DNA from: Centropus unirufus
Taxonomy: Eukaryota; Chordata; Aves; Cuculiformes; Centropidae
Direction: 5' to 3'
DNA: 64,000 bases
Assembly (NCBI GenBank): GCA_013397695.1
Contig: VYZI01000040.1
Coordinates: 2,153,376-2,217,375 of the forward strand
Position 1 is the stretch's first letter; each line of letters starts with the position of its first letter. The notes under the pieces were generated by a model, which saw nothing but the letters and a program-made list of their open reading frames with translations, did not search any database and was not told the origin of the DNA. Made by a program: the position numbers and the translations under genes. This document shows, one piece after another, positions 1 through 11,700 of this stretch.

Positions 1-21
1 GAGGAGGAGGAGGAGGAGGAA
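1..21. repeat. (GAG)n trinucleotide run
   Basis: About seven consecutive GAG/GGA units sit at the left edge, within the PARD3 5'UTR. The run may continue left of the window. Purine-rich trinucleotide runs of this kind are common in GC-rich vertebrate leaders and often vary in length. Confidence 0.85.
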
Positions 22-79
22 GGCTGCGCGCGGCCAGAGGGACGCGGGACCCCCGGTCCCTCCCTCCCGGCCGGGCAGG
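1..79 (+). other. PARD3: PARD3 5'UTR, partial
   Basis: This is the GC-rich leader directly before the PARD3 start codon. It opens with a GAG/GGA trinucleotide run (1-21), followed by GC-rich sequence. The transcription start is not visible and probably lies left of the window, so the 5' boundary is only the window edge. The ATG at 80 has A at -3, giving an adequate Kozak context. That the leader is transcribed is inferred from its position next to a recognisable first coding exon. Confidence 0.7.
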
Positions 80-199
80 ATGAAAGTCACGGTGTGCTTC
101 GGGAGGACGCGGGTGGTCGTGCCCTGCGGGGACGGGAACATGAAAGTTTTCAGCCTGATCCAGCAGGCGGTGACCCGGTACAAGAAGGCGATCGCCAAG
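80..199 (+). CDS. PARD3: PARD3 coding exon 1 (Par-3 N-terminal domain, residues 1-40)
   Basis: Par-3 is the scaffold of the PAR polarity complex. With PAR6 and aPKC it acts at tight junctions and the apical cortex. This exon encodes its first 40 residues, beginning MKVTVCFGRTRVVVPC and ending RYKKAIAK, which closely match vertebrate PARD3 as I remember it. The paralogue PARD3B differs clearly after the shared MKVTVCFGRT. The segment is the first half of the N-terminal PB1-like domain that drives head-to-tail self-oligomerisation. Val13, reported as important for filament formation in rat Par-3, is present. The ATG has A at -3. The exon ends AAG|GTGAGG, a strong donor, in phase 0. The frame stays open past the donor to 943, but that extension is GC-rich intron and not part of the normal protein. 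Confidence 0.96.
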
Positions 200-3100
200 G
201 TGAGGGGCGCGGGGAGCGGCGCCCGCGATCAATATGGCGCTTCCCGGAGCGGGGAGGAAAAGTGCGGGCTGCCCCGCCGGAGCGGGAGGCGGGAGATGGG
301 GGGCGGCTCTGGAGCCGGGCGGGCCTCGGCCCTTTGTTCGCCCGGGTCTGCCCCGGGGCCGAGGCGCCGCGGAGGGCTGGAAATCCAGCCCCAGGCTTCC
401 CGGCCCTCCAGGCCCGGCGGTGGGAGGGGACCGGCACTCCCCGTGCGGGACCCGGGACCCAGGCGGGGCGGGGGAGGCCGCGGGGCCCGGGCGCCTTGCG
501 CTTGGCGTTCCCTGCGGAGGAGACTTGTTGGGCTTCGCTTTTCCCCTTTCCTCTCCCTTATTTATTTATTTATTTCTCCCTCTACTTTCTCCCCGCCGCC
601 CCAGGCAGCTCCGTGTTCCGCTGCTGTGGTGGGACGGGGTGGTCGCTCCTGGCTGAGGACTCGAGTCTTCGCCTTTGCTCCTCTCCCTGGTGCATCCAAG
701 CAGCTGAGCGCGCTCCCCCCTCGCCCTCCCGACACGCTTTACACTTCTGAACCTGGAAGTTTTGCCTTGGCAAATGCTGCCTCCCAGGCTCTCGGAAACC
801 TGCAGCAGAGGGAATGCTGCGAGCCGTGTATCGATCGGTTTGAAGCGATTCCCCAGAAAATTTTAAATATCGGTTTTCTCAGAGAGAGTTGCAGTTACTG
901 TGAGGAGGGAAGCAACCAACATTCCCATCACCTCTCCACTTGATGCCCGAAAAGCCTGGTTTTGGAGAGCACAAGCGTGTTCTTTCTCTTTTTTTATTAT
1001 TCCATTTGTAGCACAGTCGTGTTTCTGTCTGGAAAAAAGAAGTAGAGCAATGCAGTAGGATCTGGCCGTGGCTGTGTACCAGCTGTTACAGGTGGTGCGT
1101 GGCAATCTACCTGCGTGCGGGAGACAGCGTCCGAAAGCACTTCTCTGGGTGCGAGGTAAAGCGGTGGACAGGAGAGCACTTCCCTGGGGGGACCATCAGG
1201 TGTCCCCGTCAAAAATTATTTTGATGCATTGTTTTCTATAACTGGCAGATGCAACACATGCGGCGCTGGGCTGAGTCCTGGTTTCCAACTGGTAAATCGC
1301 TTTAAGGGATGGTTAATTATGTTCTGCACCGTGGTGTAAGGCTGGAAGTGATTGCAGCAGTGAGCACAGGAGAAAAACCATGCAAGTCACTGGGAAAGGC
1401 TGCGGGATTGCGAGTGGTAGGGGTTTGTTCAGGAAAAAGTGGCCCACCTGTGGAAACATGGGAAAAATCTGTTACTCTTTGAGTTTGCCAATGTATTAAG
1501 GAAAGGGACGCTTTGTGGAAGTGCAGCCAGACTTTCACTGATTCCTGGTCACCAAAGCTCCTGATCCTGGGTTTAAAACGACACAGTGGTTTTATTTATT
1601 AGGATTTATATGGTGGTTATGCTACGTGCTGCTGGTGTGGACTTGAGGTAGCCGTAATTAGTGAGATTGTTTCTATTACATGGAAATACTGTGGTTGAGA
1701 ACACAGTAGCAGAGTCCTTGGGCTTTTTCTGAGTGTCCTATGCAGTCAAATCTTACTTTTAAGTTAAATTCACTGAAGACTTTCTGCGATGATGTTTAGG
1801 TAGGAAGGAGGTGGATCCTCACTGTCTGCTAAGTAAATGAATAGTGCTGTTTGCTGTACTCACTCTGGAATAACATAGTAATTTTATGGTTTCTATGGCA
1901 GAATTTCAGACATGACTGTCTTTTTATAGCACTTAGGTGGTTTCTTTCTATGCTACTGTAGCAAACAAGCAAATCTTCACCTTGGAAAGAGACATGACAG
2001 GAGACAAAGTACTTCTTAAACTAGGAGGATCAAAGTATGTGCGCGCATATGAATGTACGATCTGGCAGCTGGAATCAAGCTGACACGGAAACTTCACCAC
2101 CGCTGTTCTGTTATGGAAGAAAAACGTATTTGGTGGAAGATTATTTGAAATATTTGAATTAAATTTATGGTTTTCATACTTTCAGGAAAACCAGTGTTTC
2201 TCATCCCGCAAAAATGTGTGTGCTTGCTGCATGCAGCAGCTCCTTCAGAACTGCTTGAAGCCTCTGAGAACTGAGTTGTCAGCCCTTCTCAGATTACCTC
2301 CTGCTTCGTCATGGTTTCCAGGTTGTGATTAGCAATAAGTGATCTGCATAGCCAGCACTTCTGACCTACCTGTGCAGTCATGGTGAGGCAGACAGCATCA
2401 TGCTTGTGGGATGCCAGGAGCGAGTAACTTCAAAATTTGACCTCAGGTGGAATTTTTCTGACTTGATACTCTTTAGGTTCAATATAGATGGTGAGATTGA
2501 AAAAAAGACAGAAAATAATCCAGATAATAGCAATGGTTCTTCTGTCTAAAATTTTTAAGACCTAAAAAGCACATGGGTAACACAGCTAGTTATGGGAGTT
2601 AGTTCTGGATCCAGTTGTCTTTGATTAGGATTTATAAACCTCAGATTTGTTATGGATTAACACTGCTGTCAGTGGAATAATTTATTAGTGTGGCAGGCTG
2701 TGCTTGGAGGTTGGTCTGTGTAGCATGTATAGGAAATCTTTCCTTGGTTTTTATTCCAAAGGAAGCTTGGAGTCTGAAATGTTATCCCCTTTTCTGCAAG
2801 TTGTGTTTGTGAATGAACAAACACCTGATAAGCGAAGTTTGAAAAGTCCACTTTGTCCAGGGCAACTGGAGTTGGCAAAAATCAATCATACTTATTGAAA
2901 TCTTATTTGCTTGAAGGCATGCTAGTGTTTCTGTGTGGCTGGACTGGTGCAGCCTCTGGCACAACTGGCGAGTGAGTGATAAATGACTAGTTTGGGCAGG
3001 GGGCAACTGGCCTGAGAAATGGCAGGTGCATGTTCTAAACACGGCTTGTCTCAAGGGCTTTGCAGGTTTTGTGTTGCTTATGGCTTCCAAGCAGTTGATT

Positions 3101-6100
3101 TAATCATAAAAAATTGCTGGGGAGAGGGTAAAAGGGATTTTTGAGGAGGCCACACCTGAATGGTTTAACATTAATGGCAGGAGACGTGGGGTGCCTCAAA
3201 AAAGGGAGCAGAGAGACAGACAGCTGAGATGAAACATGGTTATCAAGCTATAATGTAGCATTAGAATGTGAAATATTATTATAAAAATGATGTATCAAAG
3301 AATCTCTTATAAAAAAAAAATAATTGCCTATGCTGTAGCTTTGGTTTGATCCAATGGTAGCCAGAGATGTTTCTGGCATTTTTTCGGTGGCTTTCAGCTG
3401 TCACTGTAATCATTGTGTGCTTTGAGTTTTTATAAAAATTGTGAGCATTTTGTCTTTTTTCTTCTCTTTCTTCGAAATATAACTAAACATGCATAGGTAA
3501 TAGGATTATTTTTTTTTAAAAAAAATTTGGCATTGTCGTGTTGTCTTTGTATAATGTAAACAGGCACTGTCAACAAGAATATGAAAGAGGAATTGGTAGA
3601 ACTACAGTTGTTCAGCCATGTGTTCAATCCCTACAGGAAGCCTCCATCTCTTTATCATACATCAGTCTGATGTCCTGTGTATCACGAGCTTGTAGTGATG
3701 TTCCTAGACCTTGTACGTAAACCTGACTTTCTCGTTAAAACGAGTAAATTAACAGCTTTCCTGATGAATCAGAAAAGAGGAGGATTCCTAAGAGATATTA
3801 CCCCTCCCCCTCAACAAACGCTGTGGGAGATGGAAGTGTTGGGGTGGGGGTGTTGTGATGTCTGGAACAATGCTTGAATTGTTAATATAACAACTGTGGT
3901 GTGTTAATATTTGTGAAAAGAAATTGTAATCCACTCTGTCAGAGTGTTTGAAGGCAGTTGCTGATAAGAGACCAGAAGCCAAGGCAAACTGGCTGTGTAA
4001 GCAAATGTAACAGGTGTCAAATGACCATATTCTCACTTAATTTGAGCATGGGAAGCTCAGGCCACCCAAAGCTTAAAGTTCCAGTGCTTTGGTAGGTCTG
4101 ACTTTCATCGGCAGGGAAGTGTGAGAGGGGGAGACTGAAGTTTGAGCCGATGCACTAAGGGTTTTTTTTCTGCTTTTGATTTTTTTCCCCAGTGCCAGCT
4201 AACTGGAATTTCTCAGATTATTTGCCTGTAAGTCAGCTCCCCGGTCAGTACCTGGTTGTCTTCCAGGTAACAACGGTGATCTTGATACTTGTTATGTTCT
4301 GCAGAGCAAACAGGTTCACAATTGCTTGTGAATTTTGTCACTGGGGCATCATTTATATACACAGGGGTGGGTCAGTTTGAAAATCTGCTGACTTGACTTG
4401 TGTTTTGTATCCGTCTCGGCATGTTCCCCACTCGAGCCTGGCTGCTGGATTTTGGGCACAGGCTTAGCTGGCCGCTCTACCGTGCCCATGCAGAGACTCT
4501 TCAGAATTGTAATGACAACAGACATGGGCAATAGGGGCTAAATTTAGCATTGAAATATTTAAGGTGGGTTTTTTTTTTTTTTCAGAATTAGACTTCGTTT
4601 TGTTATCTGTATAAATCTTTAACCTGTTTAAACAGAAAGAAGGCTTGTAGGCTGTTTTTGGAATGTACAAGAACATTCACTACCCCAAAAAGGCCACCAA
4701 AAGAACCATAAACCCCAAAAATCCCTCTCACCCTGCTGCTCAGTTGACGGTTGTTTTTCTTCCAGCTGACACTACCAGGATGAAGTCTCTGCTCTGTGTT
4801 TAGTATTGCCTGGGCAGTATTTCAATGATTTATCTCAGGTCAGACAAGAGAGCCTAGTTTCCGTGGGGCTGCCGGTGCTTTTGTCAAGCTGGCCCTTGAC
4901 CTCTTTGCTGATGTTGAGCTCCCAACAACAGTGGTGAGACCCAGCTGACTGGCAATGTCATTCTGCTGCCGCTTGGTGAAAGCTAAGAATAGCAGTGGAG
5001 AACAGCTTATTGAAGGAAGAAAAGTACTGAAATGGGTCATAGTTGTTTTGAGTTTAGAAAGCTTTCATGTGATCCTGCCGGTTTGGGAGTTGATGGTGGA
5101 AACACAAGGCTGGGTCTTGCATATGGTGATTTAATTCTCTCCACTTTTTAGATAAAACTTCCTTTTAACCACTTCTCACCAGCTCCCACGGTGTTTTCAG
5201 CTGATTGAGTGTTGTCCTGGTGTTGCCTTCATCTGTCAGTACAAGTGTCTTGCATTGCAAAAGAAGTTGCAGAATGAAGGTAGGAATAAACTTTTAGAAT
5301 GAGTGTGGCAGTGGACACTGAGATCCCTTGCAAGAGGACTTTGCTGTTCAGCAGTGAAGCCTGTGCTTCAGCACAGGCAGTGCTGTGCCTGTGGGGACCT
5401 GTGGCTTGGCAGCCAGGGCACTACACAAGCTGTGTCTTGCCCTGGGAAGGGCTTGCTGCAGCCCTTGTCCGCCAGGTCTAGTCTGTGCTCAGCCACCCGT
5501 GGTGCAGAGGAGGATTGTCTTTAGGAGGCCCTAGAGCCATGCTAAAGCAGGGTAAATGCTTTTCCAGTTGTCTAGGGCTACTGTGGAGAAAAATTGAACT
5601 CTGTAGTACTTACTAAGAGGGGCATAAAAAGTGGACAGCATGCATGTCCTTCAACTTTGAAGGTGTTTTCAGTAAAGGGTATGAGCGGTGCTGCCGTGGC
5701 TGACTGCTGTGAGCAGTACCTGTCTTTAGCTGGATGGGATACATCATGGCTTTCAGTTTGGTGCGACGTGATTTCTCAGTATTTCAGCATTACTTTAATG
5801 GTGATCGAGGTGAAGTTTGTGGAGCAGTGGCTTGAGAGTGATTTCCCTTGGAGCAAGTGCAGTGCTTGGCTGCTGTGAGCAACTCCTGTAGCTCTGAGGG
5901 GTAGGCTGAGGATGAGCTGAGAAAGCTCTCGTTGCATCAGAACGGGTTCTGGAGGCACTTTAGTGTTTAGGGGGCTGCCAACCCTTCTTCTCCTAGGTGG
6001 TAGCCTTCCTCCAATGGGAAACCACTCGATTCTCTTAGCTTTTTACACTTTAACTTGGGTTATAATGGTCACAGATGTTTTAGTTCTGTTATAAAAACAC

Positions 6101-9100
6101 CACTGGAAGTCACACTTTCTCAGTTCTACCAGACTGTGACATCTTTTGGTCATGGCTTGTTTAATCTGGTAAAATAAAGTGGACCGAATGCGGGAGAATT
6201 GCTAGTGATATTAGTTACAGAGAATATGGTTCATGTAGCTTTAAAACAATTTCCTGGTTCTTCAAAGGAAAACAAACCTTTTCATCCAAACAAAAATTGA
6301 ATGGATAAAACATGCAACAGTGCTGAACCAATGCTTGTGTGTATTGAAAATAAAGTGGAATTCTTCTAACATCCATCCAGAGTGTAGCACAGATGTTCTC
6401 ACTCAGAAATACTTTGTGAGCAGTAAGAAAATAAAAAGTAGAGCAAAAGGTATTAAAAAATTCTGCAAGATACTTTAGGGCATCTGTGCTTTATTTTTTT
6501 TCCTCCTTTTTAATATATTTTCCTTGTTTCTTTGAGGTCATTTTACTGTAATGCTCAGCAAGTCTGGTACTGGAAGACAGATAAAAACCAGCAAAAAACC
6601 TAACTGCCTTTGAGCTAAGTTATGTAATCTGGTGGTGCTGTTTAAAGAAATGAGAAAGAAAAAAAGAATGCAGCAACACAGATATACACAGGACTTGTCG
6701 TAATGATTAGTATTATGAGTGAAAGAGAAATGAGCCAAACTTAAGAATAACTGCAAGTTATTTTTTTTGAGGTAATCACACAATGTATTATAAAGAGGAA
6801 GAATTAAGCAGTGCCAGATTTTTTGTCTCCTGGTAGCCTTAAGTATTTGCTCAAATTGGTTCCAGATATTTGATAAATTAGAAATAATTTTAGTAATTTT
6901 TTTGTTGCAGTGTTTGCTGTTCTTCTTTTAATCAGGTGGCAGGTATGTGAGAGGAACTTTCTACTTCAGTTTCTTGTTGTAAAGTGATATAAACGCAACA
7001 ACCCATTTAATCCTGAACTAAAGGAGAAATGTATTCCTACTAAAAACTCTTGGGCTAGATCCCACTCGCTTCATCTCGGGGCTGGGGTCTGCAGTGCAGG
7101 GGAACGGTAATAAATGCCATATGTGTTTCTTTGCTAGGGGTGCAACTCTCACTGTTGGAGCAGATGGGAGCATCCCATGGAGCTGGGCCCCGGGATTCTG
7201 CTGTGTTCCTGTCAGGCACCACACGGTGGGATTGAAGTGCAGGCGCTGCAGACATTTGGCTTGTTTGGCCTCCTGGATCATTGTGTCTCCAGCTCCTCAG
7301 GACCTTTTGGTAACAGGAAAAGGACTGGCAGAAGTGAAGTGACAGTGAGAAGGGTGGTCTTCTGTAGGGGAGGAAAACAGGATGGAATGTCCTTGGAGAT
7401 TGGTGGAAGGGAAACACTTTTGTGGTGAGGCTAAATGGGTGCAACTCCTGCTGCCTTTTCTTTCACATGAGAGGGGAACAGAAGTTTGCATGGAAGCAAG
7501 ACAGTAACGGAGTAAATGAAACACTGACCAATAAATGGGGAGAAACTGGTTAACCTGGTGCCCTGGAGGTAAGTGGTTTATTTAGGAAGAGGATGAAAAG
7601 TTGACCTCAGTGTCACAACAGATGTCACCCAAAAGGCTTTAATTTTAAAGAAACCTGTGGAATTTATTACAGGAAGCTTCCTGTTTTGGGCAGCAAGCTT
7701 AGTGAAAGTAGTGAATCTCTGATTTGCTAGGGAAAGTAGGCACTATTTTGGAAAAGCAATGTCGCATTTTTGGAGATCTTTTCCAGTCTCTCACACTAAG
7801 CAAGTGCAGCGAGATTTTTGAATCCTTTGCAGGGGGAGCGAGCTGCTACATTGTTAGCAGTTTCCTTATCAAGTGGCCACATTTATAGGAATTTTGTTCT
7901 GGGTATGCATGTCTTTACAGACTCAGAATGGCAACTTCCAAATGTTTCTGGTGTTCATGTTGTATTACTAATAAGTGGGAAAAAGAAGTTATGTGGGTAT
8001 AAAATGTTTTAAATGGTGATAGGACTTTTGGGAGTGCCCGTATGTTTGTGTGCGCACCCACTTGGGTGTTTTCATTTGTTTGAAGAAATGTAGCCACACT
8101 GAATAAATAAAACAGTAGTTTCACCTTACCCCATCTTTTTTGCATGTTCTTTCAAAGTTGTTGAGTTACTCTTATCTTCCCCTTAGGCAAAGGCCACATA
8201 ATGTGTTTTTGCTTCCCTGTTAGATGTCAGAAGCAATATCCTACTTGTGAGAAACTTGTGGAGAATCCACGTCTTTGTGCACGTAATGAGAAAGATGACT
8301 TTGTTTCAAGTTCTTGGAGTCCTTCAGAAAAGGAAAGAGCAGGAGCAAAATTTCATGAAATAGTCACAATTACTTCTAGGGATCACGGGGGTTGTCACTG
8401 AGACCAAGTAGCCTGAAAGTTTTGTTGCTGTAACAACTTAAATGACAGTTAAAAAAAAAAAAAAATAAATTGGAAGCTTCAGAACCTTTAGCTTCTTTGA
8501 TAAACCGCTAAGTGGAACAACAAGGCTTAATTTAATTTGGTCTCTCCAAGAACCTGTTGTACCAAAGGTGATTTGCATTTTTTTAAGTGTGCATTTGTTT
8601 GTGCTGTCAGTTTTTTCCCCTCTGCCTTCCTGTGAAGGTGTTTGCCCACAGCTGCGAGCACTGGGAAAGCAGCCAGCTACCGGGTACCAGAAGAGAACTG
8701 AGGCAGCTGGGACGTGGTGGCCAGCCGTTCCTGGTGAGGGAGCCTCTGGATTCAGCACTTGGCTGCAGCCTGTGAAGATGAAGAGGGAAATTATTTTAAC
8801 CTCCTTGAATGCGGCTCTGAATTTTGGCAGTGCCAAGCTGCTGGAGGAGTGCTAGCCTAAGTGTGGGGCTTTGCAGAAATTCAAATATGTCGTGCAGTTG
8901 TAATAATTTAGCCAGTTGGAGAGTAGAGGTCTCCATAGATCTCACTTGTTCTGCTCGGTGTCTCTGCCTTTTATTATGGAGAGATGAGCACTGGCTAAGA
9001 GGAGAAATACTGCTGCATTCTGAGGGAGGCGAGAGGAGCCTGGTCTGGCCAAGGACTTGGCTTTCCTGGGCAGGGCTGCAGGGGTCCTGCAATGTGCCTG

Positions 9101-10984
9101 GGCTCGGTGCTCAGGCAGCAGCTCCGGTTTGGAACAAGGTGAGGGTGTGTGCAAGTTAATTTTTTTAATTGATGATGAAGGTGCTGCTTCTGTTGCTGTA
9201 CTGTAGGCTGGAAAGGAAAGGCCTCAGCACGAGAGCCTCTGTCGTTGTCCTCAGTCAAACAGTTCTGTCTTCTGGGCACCGTGCAGGTACTGAACATCAT
9301 TACCAAATCCTGTATTGAACATTTTTTTCTGGCATTAAAAATACTAACTTGAGAAGATAGTTTGATGTTTTCTGTCCTCACTGAATTTCCTAAATGGCAG
9401 TTTTTATTGCTTTTTCTAGTTTTTCTTCAAATGAAAAATGGCACGTATAAATGTGGTCCATAATGGTAATGGAAAATTTGAAGTCTGAATGAAGAAATTA
9501 CGAGTAAAAGTGGACTGGGTGAACGGAGAGCTTTCAAATTTGGAGTGTTCTGTTAGCGTAGGCTCTATGTTGTAAACCAGCTAGTGCATATGGTTTAAAA
9601 TGTCTCTGTGTGTATGCAAAATGTTTCTATGGTTTACTGCTGCTATTTGCTTAAAGAGAAAACCTTACATAATTTTCTAGACTTAACATTTTCTGCTTTA
9701 ACTAGGGTAGTTATGCTCTGCATGTAAAACAGTATATTTAACTTGTGGTTCTGTTAGGCACTGGGGCAATGGAGTAATCTCACCTTGTACCCAGCAACCA
9801 CTCTGGAACATAATGCTTTGGTAAACTAAAACAGATGTTAATATGCGTGAAATGGTGGTGTAATCAGTGTCTTATAAATCACTGCTTTATTAGTATAGCT
9901 GTTTGAAGCAAAATCCTGATGACCTTTTTGTTGCTTTGGTGTTGTCACAAGATAGCTATTGTTAGCTTGAAGCCTCCCCTCACTGCTAAATTGAAAGTCA
10001 CAGATAATGAGTATCCAGTATTGTATCTTTTGGGGTTTATAAAATATTTAGGTGTAAATGTTCCTAGTTCTCACGCTGTCTCTGTGGAGTTCAGAAGTTT
10101 CTTTTGCTGGTGGAATTCCCTAGCTGGGGAATGGGAGCTAGCTTGTACGAAAAGCTAATTTGTGCCTAGTTAAATATTCTTTTGATATTTGAGTATGAAA
10201 TAATTAGCCTGGATGTACTGCTGTTTACCTTTTAAGCTTTGGAGATGTCTAAACAAGCTGCTGAAGGGAACTGTATCATAAATCTCCTTCTGAAATATTT
10301 CTTGAGGATCCTATATTTCGATGTGAGACTAGCTCTGCTTTCTGTGGTGTTATTTTTCTGGTGGCCAGTGGCTGGTGGGAGAAGTGCTGGGCTACATGGA
10401 GGAGAAGTTTGGGCAGTGGTTTCATGTCTTCCTGCAGGCACCCGGTGATCAGACAGACTCAAGTGGGAATCCCCTTTTTAAAATGTTCTCAAGGTGACTG
10501 GGTAAATTGCTTACACTTCGGACATATTCACAATAGCCATCGACTCTACTTGAGCCAATTTTTAGGAAATGACCTATTTTGATCTAAATTACTTTCATTT
10601 CATAAAGCAGTATTTGCTTGGTCTCAGTGTGGAACAAAATAAAAAAAGGGTCATTTTTCCTTGTTTCATGTGAAAATTGTTAAACTACTTTGAGTCGGTA
10701 AATCATAGCAGCTATTATAATTTTTTAAATGTGTGTCCTGGTTTATGGGTGGTCTGTGTTTCCCTTTACTAGACCACGTATTTTGTCTGTGATTACACAG
10801 TGTGTAAAGACTGCTCTGACTCTAGCTGCCTTCACAAATTGCTTCTGATTCAGTGTGGCAATGCTTTGTTGCCTTCTGAAAGGCTTTGTTTCCAAAGACT
10901 GGTGGATGCCAAAGGCATTGTGAATAGAGATCCATTTTAAGACACAATGAGTACACATTTTTCTCTTGGTCACTCTTAGAGATT
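200..10984 (+). other. PARD3: PARD3 intron 1, 5' block: no gene seen
   Basis: After the CpG island this is ordinary AT-leaning intronic DNA. It holds a short TTTA run near 559-575, a 14-base poly-T (4569-4582), a 15-base poly-A (8451-8465) and somewhat GC-richer stretches around 8600-9150. Open frames up to about 130 codons occur on both strands, but none shows recognisable domains, splice-bounded structure or coding-like composition. I see no interspersed repeat before 10985. An acceptor-like site at 603-604 is discussed under findings. Confidence 0.7.
465..491 (+). other. G-quadruplex motif in CpG island
   Basis: Four G runs of 4, 5, 4 and 3 bases are separated by loops of 1, 7 and 3 bases, satisfying the usual G3+ N1-7 rule. 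It lies on the sense strand in intron 1, about 270 bases after the exon 1 donor. Quadruplex motifs are common in promoter CpG islands. Folding is not shown by the sequence alone. Confidence 0.6.
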
Positions 10985-11700
10985 AAAGTTGTGTGTGATA
11001 CTGAAATGAGCAAGTTTGTTGACAACGCTGAGCTGGGTGGTGCAGTCAATGTGCTGGGAAGAAGGGTTACCGTCCAGGGGAACCTGGACATGCTTGAGTG
11101 GTGGGCTTCTGCTACCCTTATGAAGTTCAAAAGGCCAAGTGCAAGGTCCTGCACCTGGGTCAGGGCAATGCAACTACAAATATAGGTCGTGCAGAGAATG
11201 GACTCAGAGCAGTCATGAGAAGAACTTGGGGCTGTTAATTGACAAGAAGCTCAACATGAGCTGGCAACGTGTGCTTGCAGCCCAGAAAGCGAACTGTATC
11301 CTGGTCTACCCCAAAAGCAGTGAGACCAGCTGGTCAAGGGAGGTGATCTGCCCTTCTGATCTGCCCTTCTGCTCTGCCCTCACGAGAGCTCACCTGGAGT
11401 ATTGCATTCAGTCTGGAGTCCTTGGCATAAGAAGGACTGGACCTGTCCAATGGACTCCACGAAGATGACTGGGGGCTGGAGCACCTCTCCTATGAAGATA
11501 GGCTGAGGTTTGTTCAGCATGGAGAAGTGAAGGCCCTCGGGGAACCTCACAGCAGCCTCCCTGTACCTAAAGGGAGCCTACAGGAGGAAAGATGGAGCGG
11601 GAATGTACACAGGGGCATGTTCTGATAGGACAAGGGGTAATGGCTTTGAACTGAAAGAGGGGAGATTTAGGTATTAGGAAGAAAGTTCCGTTCTGAACTC
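10985..11700 (+). mobile_element. CR1 LINE fragment (sense), decayed
   Basis: This is a degenerate copy of the 3' part of a chicken-repeat-1 LINE on + strand. It retains the end of the reverse-transcriptase ORF: segments near 11140-11180 (AAGTGCAAGGTCCTGCACC), near 11220-11260 (aa AACTTGGGGCTGTTAATTG region) and near 11390-11420 (CACCTGGAGTATTGCATTC) align by eye with the CR1 family. The frame is broken by stops and indels. It contains an internal 13-base tandem duplication (11345-11370). It fades out around 11700, before the usual CR1 3' end, so it is truncated at both ends. CR1 is the dominant LINE of birds and other reptiles. Boundaries are approximate. Confidence 0.85.
11345..11370. repeat. 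13-bp tandem duplication inside CR1
   Basis: GATCTGCCCTTCT is repeated twice, end to end, with no mismatch. It lies within the CR1 fragment and is probably a small slippage duplication after insertion. Confidence 0.85.

Larger units (their letters stand above)
1..720. promoter_or_regulatory. CpG island over PARD3 5' end
   Basis: CpG dinucleotides are dense from base 1 to about 500 and thin out by about 720, after which the sequence becomes ordinary AT-rich intron with rare CpG. The island covers the 5'UTR, coding exon 1 and the first 500 bases of intron 1, as is usual at promoters of broadly expressed vertebrate genes. The upstream half of the island is outside the window. I see no TATA box or other defined core promoter element within it. 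The right boundary was judged by eye. Confidence 0.8.

Noticed and set aside
94..750. 218-codon overlapping frame and other frames in the CpG island
   Set aside because: They are shadow frames of a GC-rich region on both strands and have no family similarity.
80..943. 287-codon open frame as a stand-alone protein
   Set aside because: Only codons 1-40 match PARD3. A strong donor (AAG|GTGAGG) ends the exon at 199 and the remainder is stop-poor CpG-island intron.
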